Shown: positions 10,813 to 23,727 of the stretch, in pieces
How positions within the stretch are numbered: the first letter of the stretch is position 1
Layout: every line of letters starts with the position of its first letter
Origin: Phylloscopus collybita
Lineage: Eukaryota > Chordata > Aves > Passeriformes > Phylloscopidae
Length of the DNA: 64,000 nt
Assembly (NCBI GenBank): GCA_027886175.1
Contig: JAJNNQ010000137.1
Span: 2,174,001-2,238,000 of the forward strand
Direction of reading: 5' to 3'
The notes under the pieces: model-generated
Told to the model about the DNA's origin: nothing
What the model saw: the letters and a program-made list of their open reading frames with translations, nothing else
Database searches by the model: none
Position numbers and translations under genes: made by a program

Positions 10813-11647
10813 AAATTCAAACTTTTATCTACCAGCTGAAGGAATGAATCTTCTCACCATCATCTCACCCTGGGAATACTGGTGTCAAACATCCAGAAAT
10901 TATATCTTGAATGATTTTGTGGAAGCACATTGCTGCACGGGCAGGAGAGACCTTATGACAGCAATATCAGCTTGATGTGGGTGAGATCTACAAGAATAAT
11001 CCATATGGAGGATGGAGCAACTGGTGGCCCAACACTGGGGGTTGGTAAGGGGTGTCAGTGCCAGTTTAACACCAGAGAATCCACTTCTCAAGTCTAAGGG
11101 ATGCTTGGTCAGGTGCCATGGGCAATATAAATGACTAAAACTGCTCTTTTTTTTTTCCCAGATGCAGCTTAGTTCACATCTCAGCAGGGGCCATTTCAGC
11201 AGCTGGTGGCTTTTCTTGCAGTACCTGAGTCAATCATTGACTGCAGAATAATTCCAATAATTTTGGGTACTCATTTTCTGCAGTCTGTACTTGGAATCCA
11301 CTTGTTTATCCCGTAAGGAAAGAGAAGATTATTTCCCTGGCCAGGCAGGCCTTCACCATGAATCAGACTTGAGCAGAGGAGAAGTGCAGCAGGTGGACAA
11401 ATGTGCAGACCCCATCACACCCAGGAATTTACCCAGAGCCCTTTTAAATCCATGCTCATAAAGAAAAGACAACCAAACACTGATTTCCTTGTCCAAACAC
11501 TGATTTCCTTGTCCCTGGTCCCCAGTGCTGCTATCAGATTCCCAGTGCCCAGGCACACCCAGAGCTGATATTTTCTGGGCAGTGCCCTTGTCCTCAGGGC
11601 ATTTGTGACCCCAGGGACATCCAGCTTAGGGCACAGCAAGCCCAGAG
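10813..11647. other. Unassigned DNA
   Basis: The only repeat seen is a 20-bp direct duplication, AAACACTGATTTCCTTGTCC, at 11475-11494 and 11495-11514. Confidence 0.45.
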
Positions 11648-11827
11648 TGTTTTGGGTTTGGGTTTGTTTGTTTGTTTGTGTTTTTTTGGTTTGGGTTTTT
11701 TTTTGGTGTTTTGTTTTTGGTTTTGTTGTTGTTGTTGTTTTTGTTTGTTTGTTTGTTTTTGTTTCATTTTGGTTTTGGTTTGGATGGGGTTTTTTTGGTT
11801 TGGTTTGGTTTGGTTGGGGTTTTTTTG
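11648..11827 (+). repeat. G/T-only low-complexity tract
   Basis: About 180 bp with almost no A or C on the plus strand, mixing (GTTT)n, (TTG)n and (GGTTT)n segments. The hydrophobic F/V/W-rich open frames across it are a composition artefact. Confidence 0.95.
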
Positions 11828-14421
11828 CCCCAGAAAACAGTCCTTCCATGCTGTGTTTAGGATAAAACTGACCAGCAACTCATTTCCATGAGTTTTTAAG
11901 AAAATGAGAGAACTGAGGGTTGAAAATATCCCCCTGGTAAATGTGTTTCAGAGATAGGTTCGTGATGAATGGGATTTTCCTTGCTGAAATCAAATTGTGA
12001 AGTCAAGCATTAGAGAAATAAAATCCTTTTCTCTATTTTCTATTTTGTCATGGTTTGTTTTCTGATAGGAGTTACCAGTGTGACCAAAGGATTTATCATT
12101 TTTTTGTTTTAACTTCACTCTTCAGTGAACTCATTATATCATAAATTCCTTCTCATGCAACATCAGACTGTTTTACTTTTATGACTGTACCATTAAAGAA
12201 AAAAAAAAAAAAAAAAAAAAGAAAATCAAGAAACCCCACAGCCCAGATCAGCTCTTAACTTTCTGTGAAAAGAAATAAAATCTGTTGGAGTTCCTAAAAG
12301 TATCACCTCCATTTTCATCATCCTTCAGGAATATGAAAATTGTAGCTGATCAATTTTCTTCTGCCATAATAGTTAATTTCTAATAACTGGGAAATGTCTT
12401 AAGACTCACTCAGGTTATTCAGCCTTCCATTTACTTGGTGCCATTCCTCAGTGTTTTCATATATTCTGCAGTGAAAGCTATTAAGTCTCTTCTGTCATTC
12501 TGAAACCTTCTGCTAGATGAGGAAAAGTGAATTAAAAGTTAGTTATATAACCTGCAGAACCAAATGACAACTTAAATATAGCATACTCTGCAGTATGTGA
12601 ACTTAGCAATTAATCTGGAGCTAATACTCCTCTTATTTGTCATTAATTTGTGGACAAAATGGTTTCTCCCAAGGTTAACATTTTCATTATCATCTGCAAA
12701 CAATCGTACATCACCAAAGTTCAAGCCATTTGAATGTAGAGCACCTTTTACGTTTTTAAATATTCCTAATTCAGTTTTTATTGCTCTCTTGAAAATAATT
12801 AGGCAGAAAATGGATTTTTCCTCTTTCAATGTACAACTATTGGAAACATCCTGAGATTTCATGCTTTCAGGCACCAGTGGCCACAGAGAGAAATATGCCC
12901 TTTCAACCAAGCCCTTAATTATTTTATCAATTGAAAGAGGAGCTAATATATTGTTGGCAATACACAAAGCATTGTCCTCCAGATCTGTATGATTTTATCC
13001 ATGGGCTAATCCTGAAAAATAATTAACTGCCCCAACCCAGTGATCTACACAAAGAGCTAAAATAACCCTACAATGCACCTCTGTCCCTCCTTCAGAACAA
13101 AAACCTTTCAAGAGTTTTGTTTTTAGGAGCTGCAATAGAACTAATTTTATCATCTTTTATATTCCTGTGCTTTCCTGCATTTGCCAGTCCACCTCAAGTA
13201 ACTTGGAGACAATATTATTATTTTTGCTTTCCCTCTTGATCCATTCCCATTCTTTGGGAAGGAGCAGAGGACTCTGGCTGAGTGGGTTTGGATCTGCTGA
13301 TTGATAAGGGCCGATCCACGTGGGGATTTAATTCAATTAGCTAATGAAAACCATGGACAGAGTCCTCAGATTTGACGTGAGGTCATGATTGCTTTGCTTG
13401 ATTCACCCCTTGCATGTGCTGGCCCAATGGTTTTTGGAAAATGTGCCACATCTGGGGCAGATTTAGCACACAATAAACACGTGAGATGAAGTTTTCTTTG
13501 GAGACCAAGGGGTTGGATGCCCAGGGCTACACCCCTTGCACATCCAGCAGACTGGATCTGTTCAGCTTTTTGTATTTTAAGCGGGGGGAAAAAATATTAC
13601 TCATGTAACATTGAAAGAAGAAAGTCAGGTTCCTGCCTAAGAAGATGGGAAACAAAGAATTTGGTTTTATTTAAGAGATGGGCAGCCACAAGCTGAGGAC
13701 TCTGGTGATCAGCCAGACCAAGTGCACTACTACGTGTTCAGTTGCCATGGAGACAAACACTTTTTTTTTTATGAACCTCTTCCCAAAAAAATCACCCCAA
13801 TTAGATCTGCCTTCATGCATCGCATATGCCTGAACTGTTCCCTGAGGTTCCTTAAGTAGTTGTGACTGATTCATTCTCCTTGCTGACATCTAAAGAAATA
13901 ACCTTTACTTCCCAGTTCCTGGACCAGCTTCAGTTCTGGTTTCTTCTCTCCACATTTTCCCCACAGCCCAAAACGGGTCACTCGCTGCTGTGCTCCGTGG
14001 TTAAAAAAGCTCCAATCCAAAATTCCTGCCAGAGATCACCCAAGGAGAAATTCCTGTTAAAAAGCATGGAAAAGAACAAAGTTTGGAGGCAGGAGCATGG
14101 GAAAGAGGAGGAGGAGGAGGAGGAGGCATCAGGATGTTTATCTTGTGCTGTTGGACAGTTGGACAACTGCAGAGATTGGTCTTAAAAACACTGATAAATC
14201 ACAACCTGATCCTCAGCACGGCACAGGCAGCTTTGTCTAGATCAGGGACTGGCCCAGGTCAGCTTTAGGCTGCTCCTTTTTATTCTGAGTTGTTCAGTTC
14301 TGCTCTGAGTGCCTGGAGGTCACACATCTGTCATAAATAGGGCAGTATTCTGTTGTTTAAATATTGTCTCCCAGGATGTCCCATCATCTTCAGATAAAAC
14401 CTTGCAAGACTGGTGGGTCCC
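11828..14421. other. AT-rich, repeat-poor stretch
   Basis: A long stretch without CR1 or LTR signals. It contains an (A)22 run at 12199-12220 and a 131-codon minus-strand open frame (12572-12967) in AT-rich sequence that I do not accept as coding. A GAGGAG-type purine run lies near 14106-14126. It could hold conserved non-coding elements, but that cannot be judged from one sequence. Confidence 0.4.
12199..12220 (+). repeat. (A)22 run
   Basis: Uninterrupted adenine run preceded by ATTAAAG. Confidence 0.97.
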
Positions 14422-15013
14422 TGTGCTGGTTTGAAAGTCAGACTCCAAGTCAGAGATACAATTTAATAGAAGAAAAGAGGAAAAAAAAGGTAAAATTAAA
14501 TGGAACAATACAGCCTGACACCCTGTTGGTCAGGGTGTTTGAAGCAGTCTAAAAGTAGGTCCTCACGAATGGCAGATGTGGTTCTGTTGGAGTAGAGATG
14601 ATCCTGAGAGAGAAGGGTCCAGTGATGGTGAGAAGGGTCCAGTCTTCCTCCAGGAATCCAGTGGAACCAGATGAGATGTTCTTGTCAAAGCAGTGATTCT
14701 GTCTGGTAGCTCTTGTCTCCTCTGGGAGTCCAGTGGATAAAAGCTCCCTGTGATGTGTCAAACCCTGGATTATATCCAGGTGGGAATGCTTGGCTCCTCC
14801 CCCTGGGCAGAGCATCTCACAATGGGATGATTCCATCCTATGAGTCATGCAGTGGGTCCTTGATGGCCCATTAAACAGAGATAACTTCCTCCGGGAAGGC
14901 ATTGTTGGGCTCATTAACAGAAGATAAGGAGAACCCTGCCCCACCTTGGCTCCAACGGCTCATGGGGATAGAATACATCCCTTGGGCACAATTTTACATT
15001 GTAACCTAGGACA
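14422..15013 (-). mobile_element. ERVL-type solo LTR, minus strand
   Basis: The 592-bp element runs from TGTGCTGGTTTGAAAG to TAACCTAGGACA on the plus strand. Flanking 5-mers GTCCC (14417-14421) and GTCCT (15014-15018) match at 4 of 5 bases, consistent with an old 5-bp target-site duplication. On the minus strand it starts TGTCCTAGGTTACAATG and has an ATTAAA signal near its 3' end. Its ends resemble those of the 48.4 and 54.2 kb elements (GGTTTGAAAG versus GGTTTAGGGC; CCTAGGACA). No internal provirus is present. Confidence 0.75.
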
Positions 15014-17239
15014 GTCCTCCCATGATTTCAGAGCGAAAAAATGAGGACAAATGATGCCCTTTGAAGACCTGGGTGGGATTCCTTTGACTGGATGTAAACA
15101 TCTGTGCAATGGGTGATCACATGTGGGTCCATTTATAACTTCTAGAGAGATCCTGGCATTTCCAGGGAATGATTCAGCTCACCCAGTTGCAGTCAGGATT
15201 AAGGCAGGTGCTGATTTTACTCCAGTGCCTGTCAGAGGAGAGTTCAGCCCAGCTGGAGGCCCTGGCAGTAAGGCTTGACTTAAATTAATCCCATGTAAAC
15301 ACCTCTGAATTCAACCCCATGCTGCACCCAGCTCAGGACCCACGAGTTCACACTGACTGGTACCAATCGTGCTGGGAAATTCTAATGACACTGAGTAATT
15401 CAGTTTTACAGAGCAATGCCACTTTTAGTGATTAATCTTTGCTGAATTGTTGCAAAATTCAGGGGGGTGGATGAAATGAACATTTTGGAAGGCAGAAAGA
15501 GCATTATGTTAATTAGCTGCAATCATAAAGGGAGGAAAAAGCTTCTCCAAAAGCTGCACTCCTCTGATTTACAAGGATTTCAGCTGATTTTGCTGAAGCT
15601 GATTTTGGACTCCATCTGAAAGGTCATTTCCAACCTAAATGAGTCTAAGTTTTAAGGGGTGAAATTACTATTAAAAACTCACATTAAAGTGCAAGGTGCT
15701 TGCATAACTGCATTATAACTGGTTATGAAAAGAATAATGGGAATTCTTCTGGTGGCCAGAGCAGTTTTTCCTGCACATTTTTTTTGTAATGATTTGGAAG
15801 CTGAAAGCCACAGGATTACAGCTCTGACCTCTACAAGTTATCACACAATCACCTCGGCCTTGAGAGTCTGTGGTCACATGAAGAGTTTCCAGATGCAACA
15901 CAAAGACTCAAAGAGTTTCTCTGCTTGGGCTGATATTGCTTCTAAACACCTCCACCCCCCAAAAAACCATCAGGCTTTGTGCTGGTGATTCTGAAATCAG
16001 GTGAGTTCCTGCTCTTCACGAGAAGCTCTTCACAGGGGTGTATTAAGTCAAGGCCAGAGGACATCTTTTGTGTTGTTTTAACCACCCAAGCCATAAAGAA
16101 GACTCTTCACTTTGAATTTATGAACCCCATTAACTTCCCCAGGAAAAGTCCCTCTCTCTTACTAAATCATTCCCTGGGAAGAGACGACCACACAAGTCAT
16201 CCTTGGAGAAGGGAGAACACGACACTGCATTAGAGGCTTCCAGATAAAAATTAATTCAGCAATATGCAAATGAGAGCAAATCCAGAGGGGTACATGCAGG
16301 GCTGAACTGGTGCTGAATTACTGTTATATTTTGCATTAAAACTATAAACAGTTTACCTGTTTCATGAAATTTTCAAAGATTTGTGATGTAATTGGGGATA
16401 ATAATGATGCCATTAAATATACATACAGAGATACAAAATATTTTGTATAATTTACAGCTTCTGTGGGTTCTGCACTCACCGTTTATAGATCTAAGAGCTA
16501 AATTGTTTTTTTTTTTCCAGTTTTAATTAAGGTTAAACAGGTTGTGTGCTTGTGTAGTTCTAAATATTCTCAGTAACAGTGAAATGTATTTCTTGAGAAG
16601 AGTTGAGGATGAACTTCACTGAACATTTTTTGATGCTTTTAACAAAAATTGCCTCATGAGTGTCCTAGGCAGCATTTTTCCCAGAGTGTGCTCCAATCCT
16701 GACCCTTTTCCAGAGACAGCAGCTGTGGATTTGGGGACAGCTGGGACAGCAGTTACAACGTGTGTGGATATTCACTATAGCTAAGCTCAGACATGATTTG
16801 CTGCTCATGACATGGACCCCCATTCATGTGCAAATGTGTTATGCTTAAAATAACAACTTTACCTACTGCCATGAAGAGAGGAAAGAGCAGGAAGAGTCCT
16901 GAACATTTATCTGTGACCTCTTTGTTCTGGTGTTGAGAGTGTGGCCGAGGCAGGATGAAGCCCAGCTCCATTCCAGCTGAAATTCCTCTTGTTTAACCTT
17001 AGACATCCCCTGCCCACCAAGCAGAGTTTGTGCCTGAGCCAGTCAGCCCCAAATCATTCCCGTATCCAAGGCACAATCCATAATTTCCTCCTGGAGGCCA
17101 CAGCTGCAGGATGAGGGGTGAGGTGTCTGGAAGTGCTCCTTTCTCCCACTGCTCACAAGGTTTGTCCGAGTAACCGGGCAAGAGTTGTGTTTCTTTTAAG
17201 GGTCCCTTAAATCAGGACTGATGGAAGCTCCCCAAGCAG
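15014..17239. other. Unassigned DNA, possible diverged CR1 tail
   Basis: AAGGTCATTTCCAACCTAAA near 15619-15640 resembles a worn CR1 tail. The stretch 15420-15535 is AT-rich with TTAATTAGCTGCAATCATAA, a homeodomain-like composition. No exon found. Confidence 0.35.
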
Positions 17240-17617
17240 CTCAGCAGCCTGGAGAAGCAAAAGCTCCAGGGAGATCTTATAGAACTTTCCAGTACCTAAA
17301 GGAGCTATGAGAGAGCTGGAGAAGGACTTTAGACAAGAGATGGAGGGACAGGGTGAGGGGGAATGGCTTAAAACTGCCAGAGGGCAGGGTCAAATGGGAT
17401 GTTGGGAAGGAATTTCTGGCTGTAAAGGTGGGGAGGCCCTGGCACAGGGTGCCAGAGAAGCTGTGGCTGCCCCTGGATCCCTGGAAGTGTCCAAGGCCAT
17501 GTTGGACAGGACTTGGAGCAACCTGGGATGGTGGAAGGTGTCCCTACATGGCAGGAACTGGAACAAGATGATCCTTAAGATCCATTCCCACCCAAATCAT
17601 TCCAATATTCCATGATT
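17240..17617 (+). mobile_element. CR1 LINE, 3' fragment
   Basis: A longer 3' piece: GCCTGGAGAAGCAAAAGCTC, CCTAAAGGAGCTATGAGAGA, GAGCTGGAGAAGGACTTT, GGTGGGGAGGCCCTGGCACA, GGATCCCTGGAAGTGTCC and a worn tail at 17590-17617. Confidence 0.92.
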
Positions 17618-18904
17618 AGATAGTTCACTATGAGCAGCCATAATTTAACCCTGCTCCACCCCATCAGCACAAGTGAAGCCCTTGCACCACATCTAGAGGA
17701 AGGAGGATCACAAGATTTCATTGCCTTTTAGCCAGGAAAATTGTTCCAGTGATTTTCCAGGTTTTTTTTCTGTTCATGTCGTGTCCTTATAAGAGCTGTG
17801 CAGCGATTGCTTTGCATACAAGACATGAATTTGAGTTGTGGGTACTGTCATCAGACATCTGAGATGGGGGAAGATGAATCCCATCACGATTCCTGTCGGG
17901 CAAGTGGGCAATTAACCTCTCTTTCCCCTTTCCACACTGAGTTATGGATTTATGTGGTAAAAGGGGCAACAAAGAAGTGCTTTAACGTGAATTATTTAGC
18001 CCAAAGAATTACCAGGTGCCCTTCCATCATTTGAGTCATGGCACAGATCTGATTAACAAAATGCATCATGTATCAGTCTGCCCCCAGGCACCTTCCTGGG
18101 AGAAACAGGGGCTCTCTTCATGGAGGCTGGGCATGAGGGAGCAAAGTCTGGGATTTTACTGTCACAGGGAGATTTAGCCCATCAGGAAAGACAAAGGACA
18201 AGAGCATCAGGGTGCTGGAACAGGGAAAGGCCCCTTGATCACCAGAGAGTCAGGAAGAAGCTGGACAATGGTTTTGCTCCCTGGCAAAGCGATGACCGGG
18301 ATGGCTCCAAGGATCAGAACAATCTTCTCCATTTTCCCTCACTTTTCACTGTTACCTGATATCAAGGCTAATCTTTCTGCTGCAATTTAACCCCCTGGCT
18401 TTCCTGTCCTGCCCCCAGTGTCCACAGAGAATCCTGCCTTTATGGCATAAAAAGGGCCTGGAAGGTGGACACCACTGTCAGAGAAAGGGACTTAAATCTG
18501 AGGGTTCATCCACCCCATAAGGATGTAACAGAGCAGTTGGTAGGGACCAGCAGGAAAAGCAATGGAACAGGGAGAAAAGACAGGTATCTTGTTTATTTTC
18601 CTTTTTCATAAGGGAAAAATGAAACTTATAAAAATTGCATGAGCTGGGTCACACAGGAATTCTGCAACGGAGCTGGAAACTGCATCCAAGCCTTCTGAGA
18701 GCCTGCAGGAGCTGTAACAGCTTAGCTGCCAGGACTTTCTCCTTTTTCAGCAGCTGCAAAGGAGAATCACAGGTCCAAACAAACCAAACCTTTGTGGGAA
18801 AAAAAAATAAATGGAAAAGTGCAAAAAATTCCCTTCCTTGGTCAGAAAGGGTGGTCACCTTAGGCCTGCAGAAAACCAAGAGACAGCAAATACAGATGTG
18901 CAGG
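17618..18904. other. Unassigned DNA
   Basis: No transposon, exon or simple repeat recognised. Confidence 0.4.
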
Positions 18905-18996
18905 CAGGAGTGTGGACCAGTGGTGGGTTTGGCAGTGCTGGGTTAGCAGCTGGAATTGGTGATCTTAGAGGTCCTTCTCAACCTAAATGATTCTGT
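18905..18996 (+). mobile_element. CR1 LINE tail, short
   Basis: Shows TTGGTGATCTTAGAGGTCCT, CTCAACCTAAATGATTCTGT, the very 3' end of a CR1 copy. Confidence 0.85.
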
Positions 18997-20136
18997 GTTA
19001 GAGGCACAGCAGAGATCTTGCAGGGAAGGTGGTGGCCTGCCTGATTTCCACTTATCCTGGGTCATTTTTGTACAGTTGTGTGTTCCCAGGGCTCTGCTTC
19101 AATCACAGCTGGTGTAAAATTCCAGGCTTGTTCTTACCTGGTGCTGGAAAATGAAGGATACAGAGGATTTCCCTTATTCAGTGTCCACCACCACACAGAT
19201 GGTGCCCATAGCATCTCATTCCTGCCCAGGACCAAGCAGCACTGATGCATTTTCCACACATTCCACTAACGGGGATAGATCTTGAGAGGGAGAAAAAGGT
19301 GGGGACACATGTAAACCAACCAATTTATCCTCTCCTGAGCCCAAGGCATTCCTCTTTCCCCCTGGCACTGCCTTCTGGCCACTCTGTGCTGACATCTCCC
19401 CTCACATCTCCAAAGAGGAGTGGAGAACTTGATCACATCCTCAAATTTCAGGCAGAGAGAAGGAAAAAACTGAAGCTAACGTTGCCATGCCAGGTTGTTT
19501 TATCAAAGAAAAGGGGATTAGCAAGCAGGAGATGAAAAGTCTCCCCTGCACGAGCCATCTGGCAATTCCAGTGAATGCAGACATAATCAGGAAACCTTTC
19601 CTGACCTGGCAGCTTGTGGGACAGTGGGCTGGGAAGTGGGATCAGCCAGGATGGGAGTGAGCCCGAGCCCTGCAAGAACCCTCAGTGTCTTTTCAACCCC
19701 TTTTTCTCAAGAACAGAAACCGAGAAAAGAAAACAACCCAACCCGAGCTCCCCCCTTGTGAGACTGATTTATTCTGTGCTGGCAGGAAAAAGAGGAGACA
19801 ATGTGAACTGGAGACAACAAATGCAATTAAAAGGGAAGGGAGGCATTCCCTGAAATGGCTGTTTCCGGCAGGCAATATGCTGTGGATTAGAACGTCTCAG
19901 GCCTGGAGTGGCACCATATGGCAAAACTCCCTCTGTCCCACATTAAATCCTGGCATTTTGCAGCTGTCAAGATTAAGCTGTTTGTATGAGTAACATTGTA
20001 GTTTGCTTATAGGGAAATAATATGTAGCCAGTTATGATTAATCAAGGTGTCCAAAAGCTGCTGCGGGCGCCTGGAACGGACTGGATTCCATGGCAGGAGC
20101 TTTGTCTCTTAAATTATTGACATATTTTACTATTTT
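18997..20136. other. Unassigned DNA
   Basis: No repeat recognised. An AT-rich segment at 19970-20045 could be regulatory, but there is no direct evidence. Confidence 0.35.
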
Positions 20137-20279
20137 TTTCCTCTCTTTTCTTTTCTTTTCTTTTCTTTTCTTTTCTTTTCTTTTCTTTTCTTTTCTTTTC
20201 TCTTCTCTTCTCTTCTCTTCTCTTCTCTTCTCTTCTCTTCTCTTCTCTTCTCTTCTCTTCTCTTCTCTTCTCTTCTCTT
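20137..20279 (+). repeat. Compound pyrimidine microsatellite (TTTTC)n(TCTTC)n
   Basis: (TTTTC) units run to about 20200 and switch without interruption to (TCTTC) units to 20279. The strand is pure pyrimidine over ~140 bp. The long LFFS- and REEK-type open frames across it come from the repeat. Confidence 0.97.
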
Positions 20280-20721
20280 GTTCTTCTTGCGTGTGTGCTG
20301 CTTTCCCCCCTCCTCCCCAGGGCACACAGGGAGTTGGGAAGAGGCAGATTTCATCCCCAGGCAGCTCTGTGGTCCTCTCAGGAGAAATCCAAGAGATAAG
20401 CTCCATCCATCAGCTGAGGGATGATGCCTTTGCTTCACTGACCCGAATGGGCACAATTCTGTTCCTTCCAGAGCAGACTATGTCCCTTTTTTGTAAAAAA
20501 AGCAAAAAACCCTCTGCCTTTGGAAATCTGGAGGCTTCTCTCTGCATAGGATCATGTTATTTTCATTGGCAGAGATGCTGGCTATCCCTCTCTCCTGCCA
20601 AGAGAACTTGTGGAGGCTTCACCCCTGGAAGTGTCCTTTGGACAGATGTTTGTGTGCCCTTGCTGCTGGATTCTCTGTTTGGGGGGAATTCTCTTGTGCT
20701 TTTCCCCAGTTTTGCCCAAAT
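20280..20721. other. Unassigned; weak exon-like segment
   Basis: After the pyrimidine repeat, TTTCCCCCCTCCTCCCCAG (ending 20321) is an excellent acceptor-like sequence. It is followed by a ~50-codon open frame ending LTRMGTILFLPEQ. The acceptor look is largely a by-product of the adjacent repeat and no good donor follows, so I do not call an exon. Confidence 0.2.
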
Positions 20722-20811
20722 CTTGGTTTTGTTTGTTTGTTGTTGGTTTTTTGTTCTGTTTTTGTTTGTTTGTTTTTGTTTTGGGGTTTTGTTTGTTTGT
20801 TTGTTTGTTTT
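20722..20811 (+). repeat. G/T-only (GTTT)n tract
   Basis: About 90 bp of GTTT, GTTTTT and TTGG units with almost no A or C. Confidence 0.95.
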
Positions 20812-22366
20812 AATTGCACATTAAGGCAGCCAGCAGCTCCTGATGGGAAGACAAAGAACCAGCTCTGTTCCTGGCTATCCTTCTTGGTAGGGAGGGGGTG
20901 AAACTTGGTTATTTAAGGGCAGAAAACAAGTGATTTACAGCAGAACAGCTCCATAGAAATCAATGGGAAGTTATGCTGGAAAATGTTGCATATTGTTCTG
21001 AGATCCTCCTGGGAAGGGTTTTACAACCAGCCTGTCCTGGCTCTGACAGTTTTTATTGAGTGGCCATTTCAACAGGGCACTGAAATCTCTCCCTCTTAAC
21101 CCTGGGCAAAGCTTTTGTCCAGCCTTCTACACAAACACACAGGACAAGCTTTGGGATCTGTCCTAAAACACTTTTACACGTTCCAGCCTTTCCTAATGAT
21201 AATGCAACAGCCTTTTAATCTGCAGATTCATCACTGTTGTCCTCCCCCCCACAAGGCCCCAAGGAGATTTATCCCTCCTCCTCTGCCCCTATCAACATTT
21301 GTTGCTGAGCAGTCAATATTTTCAAGTTGATCGTTGGGAATGGGATGCCTGGCAAAGGCAGCCACCCCATCTCCCTGGATGAGCCTCTTATGGGAAACAA
21401 TCCTCTCCACAGGAGGCTGTTAATAGGGGCTGCAGGGAGAGTTATAGATAATCAATGCAGAAATCACATTTGTAAATGGCCCCTGTAGCTGCTTAATTAA
21501 GCACAGCATTCTGGCATCAGGCATTGAGGCGCTTTAAGGCCTATTTGTCTTCCCAGAAAGGATCCCAATAATATATTTGCAATTCTGTGCTAACCCAGCC
21601 TAATCTCACCTGCCTTTTGTGGATTAACAGGATAAAGTGATTTAAATAATGGTGAGGAACTTCTGGGGAAGGTGTGGAATCAATGACAGTGCCAAAGGAA
21701 TATTTGCTTTTGATGCTCTGCTGAACAAATTTTTTCTCTTCCCTTTGAATTTCCTTTTGCATCTGACACCTGGGATGTGTTCTGCAAACCTCTCAGCCAC
21801 CAGGAACCTTTCCCTTCCTGACAGAGAGCTTGGGATGTGGCAGGGAGTGGATCATCAGCCAAGTTATTCCTGAAAGAGCGAGAAAAGGAGGGATTCAGAA
21901 GCTGGTAGGAGAGTCAAGTTGTTTATGCTGCTGCTGTTGTTGTTATGATGATTATTTTATTTCCCACACTCCCTCCTAACAGATGTTCATTTTGGAAATG
22001 TCTTTGGGGATTGTTTTTTACCCTCCTCCTCTTCTTATCTCTCTTGCAATTCCTTATTCTTCAGTCCCACTCCTGCTTCCATCTCCGGTGAAAATTCAGT
22101 CTTGGAGTGTGTGATCAGCTGCTCCTGGGAGATTGGGCTGGATCTCAGGAGCACCTCAGCCCAATCAATGTCCTTCCCAAAATCCACCTGCTGCCCAAGT
22201 GTAAGACATCCAAATTCTTTCTCAGGTTCCCAGACAGACAACAGCTGGGACAGAGATAATAAATTGCACATTTCCAAGGGAAACTCAAACCTGCATAGTT
22301 TGACCAAAACAAATCCCCAAATGTTAAAGTTTTTCCTCCTCTCTGCTTTTCCACTAAGTCACAGCA

Positions 22367-22417
<51 letters not shown>

Positions 22418-23425
22418 TAAATTTTAAGTCTAAAAATGCCACGACAAGGTGCAGGCAATGCTGCAGACATGGGAGTTGGGATCCTGGACAAATGTGACTT
22501 CATCCCATATTAATAATATCAATTTTCATCTCGCTAAGAACCTCAGCTATTCAAAATAACTTCTTGCTCTCTGACATTTTTATTTGCCTACTGCCAGAAA
22601 ATCTTGAATAAACCCATGGTGGTGGCACTCTTTCAGTGAATAAACCTGTCTGATGACTTTTGGGGGTGACTTCAGACCTCCCTCCTGCCAGAAACTGTGA
22701 AATTTGAAGGAATATTGTGCAAATCAAATGGTGGGAATGTTTCCAGCAGCAGGAAGAATTTACTTGGCTGCTGCTGAGCCTGGGAGAAGCCAGGCCCTTG
22801 GGTTGTCTGCAAATAGGTGTCATTTTAGACATCCCATTCCCTACCTGGCCCCAGCACAATTTCCAAAGGGTTGGGAGTCTCAGTCTGTGTCACATCTGCT
22901 AGCCTGGAGCATCTCAGATGGCAGGAGGAAAGGAAATGTATGATACTTGTCTAGGAAGGAAATTCAGATGCATTTTCGAAGATTATGTCAAAGGGAGCTG
23001 CAAAACAAATCCAGGCTGTGCGAGACAAAACAGTGAGGTGTGGAAAGCCCAAAATCACATCCAGCCTTCTCCCTGCTACAGCATCATCACAGGGAAAATC
23101 CCAGGGATGGGATCCAGCTTATCACAGCCCTGTGTTTAATGGTCAGGGTCCCTTTTATCACCAGGGCTCACCATTTGTCCTGCACCTTGTCAGGGTGGGA
23201 GATTGAGGCAGAAATCATCGCTGTGCCCCAGGGGTGGGTGGTGCTGGGGTCTGGTCATGGTTCATGTGCTGTGACCCCCTCTGTCCTCCCAGCTTTCATT
23301 AATCTGCTGGTGACAAGGGCACATAAAGCACTGCACAGGGAGGAGGTGGCAGGGATGTGGGAAGATCCTGGAGGCAGAGAGCTCTTGGCAGCAGATAAAT
23401 CCTTGTGTGGGAACAAGGCTGGTGT
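20812..23425. other. Unassigned DNA with (T)46
   Basis: Contains the T-run at 22371-22416. Otherwise no exon or transposon is recognised. Confidence 0.4.
22371..22416 (+). repeat. (T)46 run
   Basis: Uninterrupted thymine run. Confidence 0.98.
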
Positions 23426-23431
23426 GTCCTG

Positions 23432-23727
23432 TGTCACAATATGACACAAATGAACGATACTCACACACTGAGATGTCCAAGGCAAAAAAGGGGGCAGTTT
23501 ATTTACAGACCTCGACATTTATAGAATTCCAACAGTGACCATGGATTGGAGGAAGAAAATTATCCTCTCCAGCCACACTGGTCAACCCAACAGTCCATCA
23601 ATTCTCTCCTTCTCCAGAAAGGAATGCAAAACAATCATTATTTACATGAAAAGGTGCATGGGAAACTCCACTTCAAAAAGTAAAACATCAGAAGGCTTTA
23701 GCAGACCTTTAGAAAAACAGAGAGACA
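23432..23727 (-). mobile_element. ERVK-like solo LTR, copy A
   Basis: A 296-bp element, TGTCACAATATGACAC to AACAGAGAGACA, flanked by a perfect 6-bp duplication GTCCTG (23426-23431 and 23728-23733). On the minus strand it has the family order: CTTCTGATG / TGTTTTGC block, CCAATCCATGGTCACTGTTG, TCTATAAATGTCGAGG, GTAAATAAACTGC (AATAAA) and CTTGGACATCTCAGTGTG. A 6-bp duplication is typical of class II (ERVK-type) avian retroviruses. No internal sequence remains. Confidence 0.88.

Noticed and set aside
12180..12225. ATTAAAG followed by an A-run as the end of a processed retrocopy
   Set aside because: The signal directly abuts the A-run instead of lying 10-30 bp upstream, and no gene body or duplicated flanks were found.
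12572..12967. Minus frame with a FADDN motif resembling the reverse-transcriptase FADD core
   Set aside because: Only one short word matches. The surrounding residues do not fit CR1 or retroviral polymerase order and the DNA is AT-rich, so it is probably chance.
20038..20824. 244-codon plus frame and REEKR-rich minus frames
   Set aside because: Most of their length is (TTTTC)n(TCTTC)n and (GTTT)n; the protein is simple-repeat translation.
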